Source: an uncultured Eubacterium sp.
Lineage (GTDB): Bacteria > Bacillota > Clostridia > Oscillospirales > Acutalibacteraceae
Direction: 5' to 3'
NCBI GenBank assembly: GCA_900539325.1
Contig: UQCC01000002.1
Coordinates: 124,001 to 188,000 of the forward strand
Length of the DNA: 64,000 nucleotides
The notes under the pieces were generated by a model. The model searched no databases. It saw nothing but the letters and a program-made list of their open reading frames with translations, and was not told the DNA's origin. Shown here one piece after another: positions 8,199 through 18,366 of this stretch. Both the position numbers and the translations under genes were made by a program. The first letter of the stretch is position 1; each line of letters begins with the position of its first letter.

Positions 8199-9101
8199 AT
8201 GGCGGCAGATTTACATTGTCATACAAAATTGAGCGACGGCTCGGTTGGTATTGAAGATTTGATTGTTATTGCACAAAAAAGCGGCATAGACACTTTAGCC
8301 ATCACCGACCATGACTGCCTTGCAGGTGTTGTAAGAGGTCAGGTTATCGGCAAAAGATACGGCATTAACATTATTCCGGGCGTTGAAATCAGCGCATTTG
8401 ACGAAATAGCAGGCAAAAAGGTTCACATCATTTCTTACCTTGCGGACGCACCGGACAGACTTGAGCGTATTTGCAAAAAGACTTCTGTTGCACGCAAAAG
8501 AGCAGGTCAGATTATGATGCTTAAAGTTGCGGCAAGATTTCCTGTTACAAGCGAATTCATCATCAGCCACGCAAGCGGTTCAACCAATCTTTACAAGCAA
8601 CATATTATGCACGCACTTATGGATGCGGGCTACACAGACGATATTTTCGGAGATTTATATTATCAGCTGTTTGACACAGGCAGTGAAAACAATATTCTTG
8701 CTCCTACAAAGTACCCTACCGTTAAAGAAGTTATAGACGAAATTCACGGTGCGGGCGGCATTGCGGTGCTTGCTCATCCGGGTAAATTTGGCAACCAAGA
8801 CGAGATTGAGGATTATATTGAACTCGGACTTGACGGTGTTGAGGTTTGGTCACCCGAAAACAGCGATGAGCTTACGGAAGAACTTGTTGCTCTTTGCAAA
8901 AAGAAAAAGCTTCTTCAGACGGGCGGCTCCGACTTCCACGGAACTTACGGCAGGCAATCGGTTACGGTTGGCGCATATTCAACTCCGCAGGAGCACCTCG
9001 ACAAGCTGTTAAGCTACAAATCACGCAAAAAGAGTGCGGCTCGCCGTGCCGAAAAAAAGGCGGCGGCTGAAAAAGCGGCTCTTGAAGCAGCTCAAAAATA
9101 A
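8199..9101 (+). CDS. PHP-domain metal-dependent phosphoesterase
   Basis: A 300-residue cytoplasmic protein of the PHP superfamily, close in layout to YciV/RNase AM-type enzymes, which cleave phosphates from short nucleotides. Metal-ligand motifs appear in order: DLHCHTKLSDGS (residue 4), ITDHD (about 36), PGVEIS (about 60), AVLAHPGKFG (about 190) and GGSDFHG (about 246). The C-terminus from about residue 275 is an Ala/Lys/Arg-rich helix (SAARRAEKKAAAEKAA). This tail is not part of the catalytic fold and may bind nucleic acid; that is inference. The start is set by a strong AGAAAGGAG site. The physiological substrate is unknown. Confidence 0.85.
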   Translation: MAADLHCHTKLSDGSVGIEDLIVIAQKSGIDTLAITDHDCLAGVVRGQVIGKRYGINIIPGVEISAFDEIAGKKVHIISYLADAPDRLERICKKTSVARKRAGQIMMLKVAARFPVTSEFIISHASGSTNLYKQHIMHALMDAGYTDDIFGDLYYQLFDTGSENNILAPTKYPTVKEVIDEIHGAGGIAVLAHPGKFGNQDEIEDYIELGLDGVEVWSPENSDELTEELVALCKKKKLLQTGGSDFHGTYGRQSVTVGAYSTPQEHLDKLLSYKSRKKSAARRAEKKAAAEKAALEAAQK

Positions 9102-9115
9102 TAACGGATATAACA

Positions 9116-9149
9116 AAATGAACGAACATCAAACTGTTCGTTCATTTTT
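9116..9149. terminator. Bidirectional intrinsic terminator between convergent genes
   Basis: AAATGAACGAAC pairs with GTTCGTTCATTT (9116-9127 with 9136-9147) around an eight-base loop, with T-rich runs on both sides. It serves the PHP gene on plus and the LRR gene on minus. Confidence 0.8.
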
Positions 9150-9163
9150 ATTATGCTCATATT

Positions 9164-10342
9164 TTATCTTTTGTAGAGTATTGCATAATCTTTTGCGTTG
9201 ATAACGCCGTCACCGTTTACATCAAGAGCCTTGTTTTCATCCGTAATATCCGAGTGATAATTATCCGCAAAGCCGATTGTGGAAGTGTCATCCCCTCTGA
9301 CACACTGCAAGCTGACCGTGTCGCCATCAATCGAAACCGCCTTGTAGCTGTGACCGAGCGGCATAATACTCTCTTTGTACGAATTGCCGCAGGCAATACA
9401 AGTGTAGGTGTTGTAGCCGAATTCCGTGCAGGTAGGCTCGGTTGTTGCCGAAAGCTCATACCTATGCTCGGAGCAAGTAAAATTCAAAGCAACACCGAAT
9501 TTGCCGTTTTCGTTTGCTCTTGAACCGTCATAAACATTGTTTGTTCTGAAGCGGGCGGCAAGGTAATATCTTTTGCCTGCCGTCACCTTGTATGTAAGTT
9601 TAAAATTAACATCGTTGCCGTTATCGTCATTGTAAACAAGGGCATTCCTTTTTAACTCGCTGATGCTTGTTGTGTCCAAATAAACATAAGTTTCTGCGTC
9701 GTACAAAAGGGCAAAAGTGTCCTTTGAACCGCTTGAAGAAAAAGTAAGCGTGCCGTCGGTAAGCGGAACAAACGACCAAAACTGCCGTTCACCGCCGTAT
9801 GTTATGTGTGCCGTTGCTTGATTATCCTGCATAGGCGAATCAAACGGAACATGATTTTTGAAGCAATACGCCTGAGCCGCACTTTTTGTTGAGCAATGAG
9901 CAATAAAGCCCTGCGGAACTTCTATATTTCCGTTGTATCCGAACGCATAATCTCCAACCGTTGTAACGCTGTCGGGAACAGTAATTTCGCTCAAACTGTC
10001 CGCTCCGACAAATGCGGCTGTGCCGAGCGACACAACACTTTCGGGAATTTCCACGCTTTGCACATACTTAAACTGTGCAAACGCATAATCGCCCACAGCG
10101 GTTATTCCGTCACCGATTACAATATGCTTTGTTTCGTCCTTATAAACATTCCACGGGCGGGATTTAATCGTGCCCTCGGTATAATCGGCAATTTCGCCCG
10201 TTCCTTTGACGGTGAGAGTTGCACTTTCTGCATCATAAGCAAACGAAACTTCACCGGCAAACGCCGCAAAGCTTATACCGGCAACAGCCGATACAACAAG
10301 AGCCAAAGACATCAAAATACATATTAACTTTTGCTTTTTCAT
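9164..10342 (-). CDS. Secreted BspA-like LRR protein with single dockerin-like C-terminal repeat
   Basis: A 392-residue exported protein. The signal peptide is MKKQKLICILMSLALVVSAV, followed by an AFAG cleavage region. Next come BspA-type (LRR_5) repeats with GDYAFAQ, SVEIPESV and TVGDYAFGYN (about residues 60-150), a beta-rich central domain and a paired-Cys motif CTEFGYNTYTCIACG. The protein ends in LDVNGDGVINAKDYAILYKR, one calcium-binding dockerin half-repeat; the preceding stretch lacks the first loop. ATG 10342 is chosen because it follows GGATGTG and opens the signal peptide. An intrinsic terminator separates it from the upstream LRR gene. A role in surface attachment or complex formation is inferred. 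Confidence 0.82.
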   Translation of the reverse strand: MKKQKLICILMSLALVVSAVAGISFAAFAGEVSFAYDAESATLTVKGTGEIADYTEGTIKSRPWNVYKDETKHIVIGDGITAVGDYAFAQFKYVQSVEIPESVVSLGTAAFVGADSLSEITVPDSVTTVGDYAFGYNGNIEVPQGFIAHCSTKSAAQAYCFKNHVPFDSPMQDNQATAHITYGGERQFWSFVPLTDGTLTFSSSGSKDTFALLYDAETYVYLDTTSISELKRNALVYNDDNGNDVNFKLTYKVTAGKRYYLAARFRTNNVYDGSRANENGKFGVALNFTCSEHRYELSATTEPTCTEFGYNTYTCIACGNSYKESIMPLGHSYKAVSIDGDTVSLQCVRGDDTSTIGFADNYHSDITDENKALDVNGDGVINAKDYAILYKR

Positions 10343-10365
10343 AAAATCACATCCAAAATAATTTG

Positions 10366-10404
10366 TGAAAAAAATTGCCTGCAACGATTATAACCGTTAC
10401 AGGC
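10366..10404 (-). terminator. Intrinsic terminator between the two LRR genes
   Basis: On the minus strand GCCTGTAACG pairs with CGTTGCAGGC (10395-10404 with 10377-10386, one G-T pair) around an eight-base loop, followed by seven T. It starts eight bases after the upstream gene's stop, so the downstream gene relies on read-through; no promoter is evident in the short gap. Confidence 0.75.
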
Positions 10405-10411
10405 ACAAAAA

Positions 10412-11803
10412 TCAATACTTTAATATAATTGCGTAGTCTTTTGCATTTACATATCCGTCACCGTTAAGGTCGGCGTTGGCATTGTAATTGCTATCACCTT
10501 TGGCAGAATTGTAAGCTTCCATAAAGTTAAAATGCAATGTTTTTTGGTTGCACTTTGTACACTTAATATCTACATCGCCGGTTTCGTCATTTATGTTTTT
10601 CACCATATGGTGATTGTCTGCCCAAACAATGTAAATATCCTTGTCACTTGTGATATTGGAAAAATCCTCCGACCACGAAACAAATTTTTTGCAGGTTGGA
10701 GCGTCAGGAACAGCAGGAGCTGTTGCACTTTTGCCCGATTCAACAAGTTTGTAATCAATTCTTACGCTCTTGCTTTCATCAAGATAAAAGTTAACCTGAT
10801 ACAAATTTCTGCTGACAACAGCGTTAACCGTCATCAAATCGCAATTTGGATTGCCTGTATTGTACTTATAAGTAAAGCCGTCCTTAGCCTCTTGGTTTGC
10901 GGTTGTAAGCTTGCCCGAAATATCCATAAGTTCATTTGCAACAAACATACCGTTTGAATAAGCAAGATTTCTTTCCTCGCCGTTATCGGTTTGCTTAACC
11001 GTGTCAAGCGTTGTGGAAGCAATCCTTGACGAATCGGCAAAACTGCACGGAATAACAACATTGTTTTCCTTAACGCTTGCCGAAAGTTCAATCCATTGGT
11101 CGCCCACATTTTCGGTTGAAGTGTTTTCAAGCAAAGTATTTCCCGAAAGGTCAAGCTCGGCAATGTGATTGCTGTTGCAAATAATTTCGGCAAGATTTGT
11201 GTTGTTGCTCAAATCAAGCTTTGCAATGTTGTTTTGGAACACATAAAGCGAAGCAAGCTGAGTATTTTTGCTCAAATCTATGCTTGAAATTGAGTTTACG
11301 CTTGCCTGCAAAGTTTGAAGTGCAGGGCAATTTGTAACATCGAGGCTTGTCAAATTGTTGTTTGAACAGTTAAGCCATGTAAGTTCGGCAAGAGAACCTA
11401 CGGTGAGCGAAGTGAGCTCGTTACCCATACAGGTAACGGAGGTGAGTTTGGTGTTTTTGCTTACATCAAGTTCTTTAAGACCGAGCGAAGCACAATAGAG
11501 TTTTTCAAGATTATAAAATTTTTCAATGCCCGAAAGAGATGCGATTGTTTCGTTTTCATTAAGGTAAGCACCCGGTGTCATAACCTTTACACGCTCAATT
11601 TCCGCCGTGCTCAAATAGCCGTTGCTGTCCTTATCGTACACCTCCGATATTACGGTACGAAAATTTTTATCGGGAAAAATTGTTTCGTTAATTGCAACCA
11701 AATCCTCGGCAAACGCCACACTGCCTGCCGAGAGGCAGGTGGCTGTTGTGAGTAACGCCAAAACAGAGGCAATTCCTTTTTTAATATTATTTAATTTAAA
11801 CAT
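10412..11803 (-). CDS. Secreted leucine-rich-repeat protein with EF-hand and dockerin-like C-terminus
   Basis: A 463-residue exported protein starting MFKLNNIKKGIASVLALLTT (signal peptide to about residue 34, AFAED). An EF-hand-like loop DKDSNGYLSTAE sits near residue 58. Internalin-type LRR units follow (LYCASLGLKELDVSKNTKL, LNCSNNNLTSLDVTNCPAL, DLSNNTNLAEI). Then comes a beta region resembling a surface repeat (KFVSWSEDFSNITSDKDIY), a CTKCNQ motif and the terminal half-dockerin ADLNGDGYVNAKDYAIILKY. The start follows AAGAGG; upstream codons in frame lie inside the previous gene. The giant protein's stop is only 14 bases upstream, so both come from one message. Binding to a polysaccharide or cohesin partner is inferred. 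Confidence 0.83.
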   Translation of the reverse strand: MFKLNNIKKGIASVLALLTTATCLSAGSVAFAEDLVAINETIFPDKNFRTVISEVYDKDSNGYLSTAEIERVKVMTPGAYLNENETIASLSGIEKFYNLEKLYCASLGLKELDVSKNTKLTSVTCMGNELTSLTVGSLAELTWLNCSNNNLTSLDVTNCPALQTLQASVNSISSIDLSKNTQLASLYVFQNNIAKLDLSNNTNLAEIICNSNHIAELDLSGNTLLENTSTENVGDQWIELSASVKENNVVIPCSFADSSRIASTTLDTVKQTDNGEERNLAYSNGMFVANELMDISGKLTTANQEAKDGFTYKYNTGNPNCDLMTVNAVVSRNLYQVNFYLDESKSVRIDYKLVESGKSATAPAVPDAPTCKKFVSWSEDFSNITSDKDIYIVWADNHHMVKNINDETGDVDIKCTKCNQKTLHFNFMEAYNSAKGDSNYNANADLNGDGYVNAKDYAIILKY

Positions 11804-11817
11804 ATTATATATACCTC

Positions 11818-14800
11818 TTATCTTTGGATTGTAACCGGAATTTTTACGGTAGCCGTTGAACCGTCTGCATTTGTTACGGTGCAAATGATGTTTGTTGTGT
11901 TAACTTGCTTTGCTCTGGCAACCATTGTAATGTTTACATTACCTTCATTGTCAACGGTGATGTATTCCGAATTTGTTGACTTCCACTCAACGCTTACAGG
12001 ATTTGCAGCTCCGACCTCATCGGTCTTGTATTCAAGCTTAAAGGATGTAAAATCTCTGTAACCCATCTTGTAGCCCGACTTGTTAACGGAAGTAACCTGT
12101 TCTCCGTTAAGCATCATATAGATTGATGTGATGTAAACAAGCTTGTCAACAAGAGTAATGTTGTAGGTATAAGTTGTTTCTCTGTCATAATTGTCAACAA
12201 CTCTTGCACTTACAGTAACGGTTGCGTTGTCGCCCGTCTTTGTAAGAGAAATGCTCTTGTCGCCGATAACCGAAGTTACATTGTTTTCGTTATCTGTTGC
12301 AAGTTCAAGAGTCTTGTACATATTGCCTGCAACCGCAACATCAATATTAAGCACGCCGTCAACAGTTTCAAATGTCATACCGTTTGTAACGGTCTTGTCG
12401 CCTGCTGTCATTGTTACAACAGGAAGCACAAACTTGTGTTCGTCAAGAAGTGTAAGCGTTGTCTGAAGCTTTGTGCAAGCGGCATCAATCTCTGCCTGTG
12501 AAGCATTAGGATTGTTATAAACCTCGGTTGCCGCAGCCAAATCGGTTTGAAGCATCGTACCGTATTCATATTCATAATCCTGATAGTTAAGTTCGCTTGC
12601 CTGAGCGATTGTTTCTTCAAGAGCCGAAGTATCCCATGTTGTCTGAACCTGAAGTTCTCCGACAAATCCGCCGTCAACAGTGGTTACTCTGATAATTGCC
12701 TTGCCCTGAGTCTTAAACAATACAAGTCCGTCGGCATTTACCGTTGCAACTTTTTCATTCATTGATTGATAAATACAATCCGTTACGGAAGCACTGATTT
12801 GTTCAATCTTTGAATCGCTTGCCAAAACAACAGGAACTTGCTTTTGCTTGTTAGGCGCACCGTAAAGAAGTTCTGTACCGAACGATACGCCCGTTACCGC
12901 ATATCTTACAAACGAAACATATACGCTGTCGGTATAGCTGTCGCCGTATGCGGTTGTAACCGTTGCGGTAATCTTTGCCGCAGCAGGAAGAGCCGTTGAA
13001 TTTGTAACCGCACCGTCATCATTTACTGTAATTGCGGAATTTGACGAGCTCCATTTAATTGATGAATACATACCGTTTTCAGGAAGCACCTTGCTTGCAA
13101 GCTGAACGGTTGCGCCGTTAAGAGCAGTGCCCTGATATCTGATAAAGCCAGGATTAACCTCTTTAATGTCGGACTGAGTTTCAACAAGCGAAACCTTGAT
13201 ACCGGTTGCCGGAATATAACCCGAAAGATTACCGTAAGCTTCGTTGAGTTTGCGAAGAGCCGCATTAACTTCTCTTTGGCTTGCCTTGCCGTCATTAACC
13301 ATTGCCTTGCAAATTCTTACTTGCTCGGACAATGCGTTAAGTGAGTCTTCCGTATATTGGTCAGTATCCTTTGCATTATTAATAAGATCTTCGTACTCTG
13401 TTACCTTTTCGGCAAGTTTGCTGAAATCGGTTTGAACGGTTACGCTTACTTTTTGAGTAAAGCCGCCGTCAAGAGTTTTAGCCGTGATTGTGCAAGAACC
13501 TGCATCAACAGGAGTTACAATACCGTTTGCCGAAACCGTGGCAACTTCCTCGTTGTCGGAAGTAAAGTAAACCTTGTTTGTATATCCGTCTGCCGAACCT
13601 GTTGTAGAATAATTGAGCTGATACGGAGCGGAGGTGCCGAGAAGATCAAGGGTTTGAGGAGTTACGGTAAGACCCGTACAAACACTGTCTGCTATGGCAA
13701 CCCAAATTTCACGCTCGGTTGTTTTGCCATAGTGATTTGTAAATACAACCTTTACTCTTGCCCACGCAGTTGAATTATGACCGCTTGGGGTAAGTGTAAT
13801 TTTACCAACCGATGTGCTTGATTTGATTTCGGATGATTCTATAACCTCCCAGCTTACGCTCTTGTACATTGCGTTTTCAGGATAAGCCGAAGCGGAAAGA
13901 ATTACATCATTATAATCATTATAGTTTGAATAACTGTTTGAAAGGTTAACGGATACAGCATTGTTTGTGCCGACCGTTCCGCTTGTAACCGATGTTACGG
14001 CATTTGTAAGACTGCGTTTTTGAGTATCAAAGCCGACATTGATTGATTCAACCGAAACATACGGATGTTCCGCAAGACTTTCGCCTGCACTTTCAAGTGC
14101 TAAAGCGGCATCGTCAATCTCTTTTTGAGATTTAGACTTGTCATTAAGAACTTCGTTTGCTTTTTCGTACGCTTGCTTGAAGTTCATACCGTAATTATAT
14201 TCATATTGAGTATAATCGGTATCCTGATACTTCTCGATAGCGGCTTTAAGTGCGGTTCTGTCGCCCTCCGACGAAACCTTACATTCGGAGCTTACACCGC
14301 CGTCATAAGATACGCAGCGAACAACGGTTGAGCCTGCACCCACAAAGTGAACCGTACCGTCTTGGTCAACGGTTGCAACATTTTCGTCATCCGACTCCCA
14401 GTAATAATCCTTGATGTCTGCCGCACCGATATGTGTAAGCGACGAACCGGTTGGGAGAATTGTTGCCGTAAGTTTTTCTTCTGTGCCGATGGCACCCGAA
14501 ATGCTGTCTTTTGAAAGTTGAATAGCTGTTACAGGATAGTATGAGAATGATACCCAAACAGTATCTTCAAAATTCTTGCCGAACGAGTCGGTAACAATAC
14601 ACTTGATTTGACCGTAGCAAGGCTTGTTTGATGTAGGCGAGCATACACCGTCGGACGAAACGGAAATCAAATCGGTTGACGATGACCACTCTGCCTTTTG
14701 ATATGTTGCGTTGTTAGGATACAAACGAACATCAAGGTCAAGTTTTGCATTTTTGTAACTTAAACCTTCTTTAAGAAGTTTAAGGTCGTATTGATAGAAC

Positions 14801-17800
14801 TCGGAGGTTTGCTCACCGTTGAGGTAAAGCTCAACCTTTTGAATGTCTACATATTTTTTAAGATTGTTATATGCAGTTTCAAGTTTAACATACTGTGCAT
14901 CAACTTCTTCCTGAGTGTAACCCTTCTTTTCAACCATATTTTCCGCCTCTGTTTTAGCGGTAATATACGGCTCCCAAGTTTCAGGATAGTAGCTTACTTC
15001 CTTGAGCGACAAATCATCATATTGCTTGCAAAGAAGTGCAAGTTTGTCATAGTTTGTTGTTACGGTAACCTTGCATTCTGCGGTGTAACCGCCGTCCGAG
15101 GTTGTGGCTGTGATTATTGCACTGCCGCCGTAAACATATGTAACAACGCCGTTTTCGTCAACCGTGCAAACCTTTTCGTTTGACGACTGCCATTTAACTT
15201 CGCCTACGGAAGCGGTGGAGTGGCCCAACGCATTTTTAGGAAGAACGGTTGCTTTGAGCTGTTTTGTTTCACCGATTTTAGCCTCGGTGATTTCGTTTGT
15301 GTCAAGTTCAACGCCCGTTGCTTTTGTTTTTGCAAAGGCGATATGAATAATATCTATTACCTTATTGCCGTTGTAGTCTGTTACCGAGCAGGTAATGTCG
15401 GCTGCACAAGGATTGTTTGATGTAGGACGGCAAATACCGTTTTCATCAACAGATACCGAGCTGTTTGACGAAGTCCATACCGCTCTTGAGAACATCGCAC
15501 CCTTAGGGTTTACTTTGTAATCAAGGTCGTAGCTGTAATTCTTGTAGTTCTTTGTACTGCCTACCGAAACGGTGAGGTACTTGCTTGCAAGTGCAGAACC
15601 GCCGGTACCCTTGATTTCAAGAGAAGTAACCGCTACAAATCCGCCCACCTTTGTAAATGCGGCAAGAAGATTTGCGGCTGTTGTGTCAACAACATTTTGA
15701 GATGCCATATCCTCCTCGTACAAAACAATATACGCAAGGTCAAGCTTCTTTGAATAATCTTTGTAATATGCCTTATTGAACTTTGTTTTGAGAACTATGG
15801 TTCTGTCACAAAGGTCAACAAGTTCTTTAAGGTTTTGTTTGTCCGGTTTAACGGTTACTGTTTTTGTATCAACAAACGCACCGTCGGCAGATACACAGTA
15901 AAGCGTTGCCGTGCCGACATCGTGAGCGGTGAGAACAGCGTCCGAATTGCTGTTGCCCTTGTTTTCAACGGTGAAAATTTCTTCATCCGATGAATACCAG
16001 TTTGCATCGTAGCAAGCATATGCGTCGCTTTCCCACGAACCGTCAAAGCTCATTGTGTGAGTAGCCTCACCCGTTTTGCCGTTGATGAGTTCTATCGAGT
16101 TCTCATTAATCTTGTTGCCGGTTGCGTAGTTTCTTGTAACGCAAACCGTGATGACATTTGACTTAATCTCTCCGTCGGACGAAACGGCATAAACATCAAA
16201 TTTTTGAGTTTGCTCGTTACCGGCTTTAAGAGTTATTTCGTTTGTATGAGTATCCTCCGAAACGCTTTGATTGAAATTGCCGTTGCTGACAACCCATTTA
16301 AGCTTTTGGTCGGTTGCATTTTCGGGATAAACACTTGCTGAAATGCTTGTGCCCTTGCCGTTGTACATATTGCCGACACCGATTTTTTCGGTGCAATAGA
16401 AGTATTCTTTGCCGTTTATCGTAACGGTTTCGTTTCTTCCGAGAGAACCGCCTGTGCCGATTGCCTTTGTTACATTAAGCTTTATGCCTTCAACAGGAAT
16501 ACCCGTTTCGACTTCTTTGGTTGCAATGTACGAGCTGATTTCATAAAAACTGCCGTCGGAAATAAGATAACCCGTTTTTGCTTCAAGAGCAATTTTGCAC
16601 TTACCGCCGTTGAGCGGAGTAAAGTGACCCTTGCTGTCAATTTGACCTACGCCGTCAGGGTCAACCGCAACATTTTCGCCGTCTGCCCAAATATATGTTG
16701 GGTTTCCGTCCTCATCTTCAGGACCTACAATACCCCACTTGATGTAGAGATTGTCACTTTCGGCAACACGCTTTGGATAGATGGTATAGGAAAAATCTGC
16801 GCTTTCCTCTATGCCGACAATATCCTTGCCATTGATGTCAACTTTTGAAAGGTATTTACCTGTTTTACCCGTTACGGTAACGGTCATTGTACGCTTTACA
16901 TTATTTGTTGTTGATGTTGCCGTGATTGTAACTGTTTGTGAAGAAAGTGAGCCGAGCGAACCGCCTGCGTCAAGACCGGTAATGATACCCGTTGTCGGGT
17001 CGATACAAGCAATGCTTGGGTCGGAAGAAGTCCAAACAATGTCCGAAACATCACCGACAGACGGAACAACATTTGTAGGAGTAAGCTGGATTTGCTGACC
17101 CTCTTTAACGGAGTTAAGACCCTCGATGTCAAAACTTTCAATCGGTTTTGAATCAACTACGGTAAAATCGATTGTGTCATTGTAAGCAAACTGCAAGCAA
17201 AGGTTTGCAATAAGTTTTACCGCTGTTGCGGTGAGCTGAACAGGGTCTGCCACATCGCCAACAATGTCTTTGATTGCAAAACATGCATCAAGAATTGCGG
17301 CAAGTACCGTACGGTTGATGTCCAAGCCTACATACTTGATGATAATATCGGCAATTTTGTCCGTATCGATAGTGCCGGTATTGTCAAGTTTATAAAAATA
17401 ATTGACAAGCTTGAGAATACCCTCGATAACATCCTCCGAGTCCGGAGAAACCATAATAGTTGCCGTGCCCTTGTTTTTGAATGATACAAGACCGCCGTCC
17501 GTAACAGTTGCAACAACCTTGCCCTGGGTAAATATTGATGATGATTTTACGGAGTAAACCGTGCCGAATTTAAGTCTTTGCGGAGTAGTGATGGCATAAA
17601 TCTGAACCGAGCCGCCCGTTGCCACCGTGCTTGGAATTTGCGACTTGTTTGTGATATGGGTGCCGTTTGGCAAAAATGCCGCATACCATTCCTCATTTTT
17701 CTTAACAACGATTTTGATAACATCGTCGGCAACCTGTTCGCCTTCTTTGTTATAAAGCACGCAGTGAACATTTGAATTTACCTTGTCAAGATATTCACGA

Positions 17801-18366
17801 AGCGAATCGATAAGTTGGCCCTTGTAGGATTCGACATGCTCGGCAATCCAAGAATTTGAGCCGAGTGTCTTTTCAAGGAGAGCAACAATTTCATCGGTGT
17901 CCATAGAATCAATATCAACATATTCGTTGAAAAATGCCTTTTCTAACAAAGCACCGAGAGGCTTGCCCAAAATCGGAATTGTCTTTACTTCATTATCAAT
18001 CCAAAGGTGAATAACCGCACCCTTAGACGAGTCAAAAGCCTTGACCTTACCTGTTTGGTCAACATCGGCAAGAGCCGGTGCCTCCGAATACCACTTTACA
18101 TAGCCGTTATCCGGAAAGACGGAATCAATCAGTTTGTACTTAAACTGAACCTCTTCGCCCTCGGTCATATAAACGACAAACGGTGTTTTTCCGTCGTCCT
18201 CATATGTAGGAACTATGGTGTCTGTGTTGCTGTAAAAAATTTGAAGGTCATAATAGCCTTCAACGCCGTCACCGGCAAATGCGCTCATTGCAGGCAACAC
18301 GGCTGTAAATGCCATAACAACTGCAAGCATTATGCTGACGGCTTTTTTTACAAAAGTCTTTTTCAT
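11818..18366 (-). CDS. Giant secreted protein of Big2-type Ig-like domains and FIVAR-like helical modules
   Basis: A 2182-residue protein with signal peptide MKKTFVKKAVSIMLAVVMAF and an AFAGDG cleavage region. The N-terminal 840 residues hold five or six Ig-like (Big2) domains, with motifs such as WTSSDPSIACIDPTTGIITG. From about residue 843 it is built of five repeating cassettes of 260-280 residues. Each has a 70-residue helical module (FIVAR-like, e.g. TQEEVDAQYVKLETAYNNL) followed by two Ig-like domains; cassettes start near 843, 1103, 1366, 1645 and 1908. It ends in an Ig strand (VPVTIQR) with no LPXTG, SLH or dockerin. GGAGGG precedes the ATG. It shares a message with the LRR gene. An adhesive or scaffold role is inferred. 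Confidence 0.85.
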   Translation of the reverse strand: MKKTFVKKAVSIMLAVVMAFTAVLPAMSAFAGDGVEGYYDLQIFYSNTDTIVPTYEDDGKTPFVVYMTEGEEVQFKYKLIDSVFPDNGYVKWYSEAPALADVDQTGKVKAFDSSKGAVIHLWIDNEVKTIPILGKPLGALLEKAFFNEYVDIDSMDTDEIVALLEKTLGSNSWIAEHVESYKGQLIDSLREYLDKVNSNVHCVLYNKEGEQVADDVIKIVVKKNEEWYAAFLPNGTHITNKSQIPSTVATGGSVQIYAITTPQRLKFGTVYSVKSSSIFTQGKVVATVTDGGLVSFKNKGTATIMVSPDSEDVIEGILKLVNYFYKLDNTGTIDTDKIADIIIKYVGLDINRTVLAAILDACFAIKDIVGDVADPVQLTATAVKLIANLCLQFAYNDTIDFTVVDSKPIESFDIEGLNSVKEGQQIQLTPTNVVPSVGDVSDIVWTSSDPSIACIDPTTGIITGLDAGGSLGSLSSQTVTITATSTTNNVKRTMTVTVTGKTGKYLSKVDINGKDIVGIEESADFSYTIYPKRVAESDNLYIKWGIVGPEDEDGNPTYIWADGENVAVDPDGVGQIDSKGHFTPLNGGKCKIALEAKTGYLISDGSFYEISSYIATKEVETGIPVEGIKLNVTKAIGTGGSLGRNETVTINGKEYFYCTEKIGVGNMYNGKGTSISASVYPENATDQKLKWVVSNGNFNQSVSEDTHTNEITLKAGNEQTQKFDVYAVSSDGEIKSNVITVCVTRNYATGNKINENSIELINGKTGEATHTMSFDGSWESDAYACYDANWYSSDEEIFTVENKGNSNSDAVLTAHDVGTATLYCVSADGAFVDTKTVTVKPDKQNLKELVDLCDRTIVLKTKFNKAYYKDYSKKLDLAYIVLYEEDMASQNVVDTTAANLLAAFTKVGGFVAVTSLEIKGTGGSALASKYLTVSVGSTKNYKNYSYDLDYKVNPKGAMFSRAVWTSSNSSVSVDENGICRPTSNNPCAADITCSVTDYNGNKVIDIIHIAFAKTKATGVELDTNEITEAKIGETKQLKATVLPKNALGHSTASVGEVKWQSSNEKVCTVDENGVVTYVYGGSAIITATTSDGGYTAECKVTVTTNYDKLALLCKQYDDLSLKEVSYYPETWEPYITAKTEAENMVEKKGYTQEEVDAQYVKLETAYNNLKKYVDIQKVELYLNGEQTSEFYQYDLKLLKEGLSYKNAKLDLDVRLYPNNATYQKAEWSSSTDLISVSSDGVCSPTSNKPCYGQIKCIVTDSFGKNFEDTVWVSFSYYPVTAIQLSKDSISGAIGTEEKLTATILPTGSSLTHIGAADIKDYYWESDDENVATVDQDGTVHFVGAGSTVVRCVSYDGGVSSECKVSSEGDRTALKAAIEKYQDTDYTQYEYNYGMNFKQAYEKANEVLNDKSKSQKEIDDAALALESAGESLAEHPYVSVESINVGFDTQKRSLTNAVTSVTSGTVGTNNAVSVNLSNSYSNYNDYNDVILSASAYPENAMYKSVSWEVIESSEIKSSTSVGKITLTPSGHNSTAWARVKVVFTNHYGKTTEREIWVAIADSVCTGLTVTPQTLDLLGTSAPYQLNYSTTGSADGYTNKVYFTSDNEEVATVSANGIVTPVDAGSCTITAKTLDGGFTQKVSVTVQTDFSKLAEKVTEYEDLINNAKDTDQYTEDSLNALSEQVRICKAMVNDGKASQREVNAALRKLNEAYGNLSGYIPATGIKVSLVETQSDIKEVNPGFIRYQGTALNGATVQLASKVLPENGMYSSIKWSSSNSAITVNDDGAVTNSTALPAAAKITATVTTAYGDSYTDSVYVSFVRYAVTGVSFGTELLYGAPNKQKQVPVVLASDSKIEQISASVTDCIYQSMNEKVATVNADGLVLFKTQGKAIIRVTTVDGGFVGELQVQTTWDTSALEETIAQASELNYQDYEYEYGTMLQTDLAAATEVYNNPNASQAEIDAACTKLQTTLTLLDEHKFVLPVVTMTAGDKTVTNGMTFETVDGVLNIDVAVAGNMYKTLELATDNENNVTSVIGDKSISLTKTGDNATVTVSARVVDNYDRETTYTYNITLVDKLVYITSIYMMLNGEQVTSVNKSGYKMGYRDFTSFKLEYKTDEVGAANPVSVEWKSTNSEYITVDNEGNVNITMVARAKQVNTTNIICTVTNADGSTATVKIPVTIQR

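Noticed and set aside
12547..18366. Internal repeats of the giant gene as a CRISPR or tandem-repeat locus
   Set aside because: The similarity is at the protein-domain level with a 260-280-residue period; there are no short identical repeats with unique spacers.
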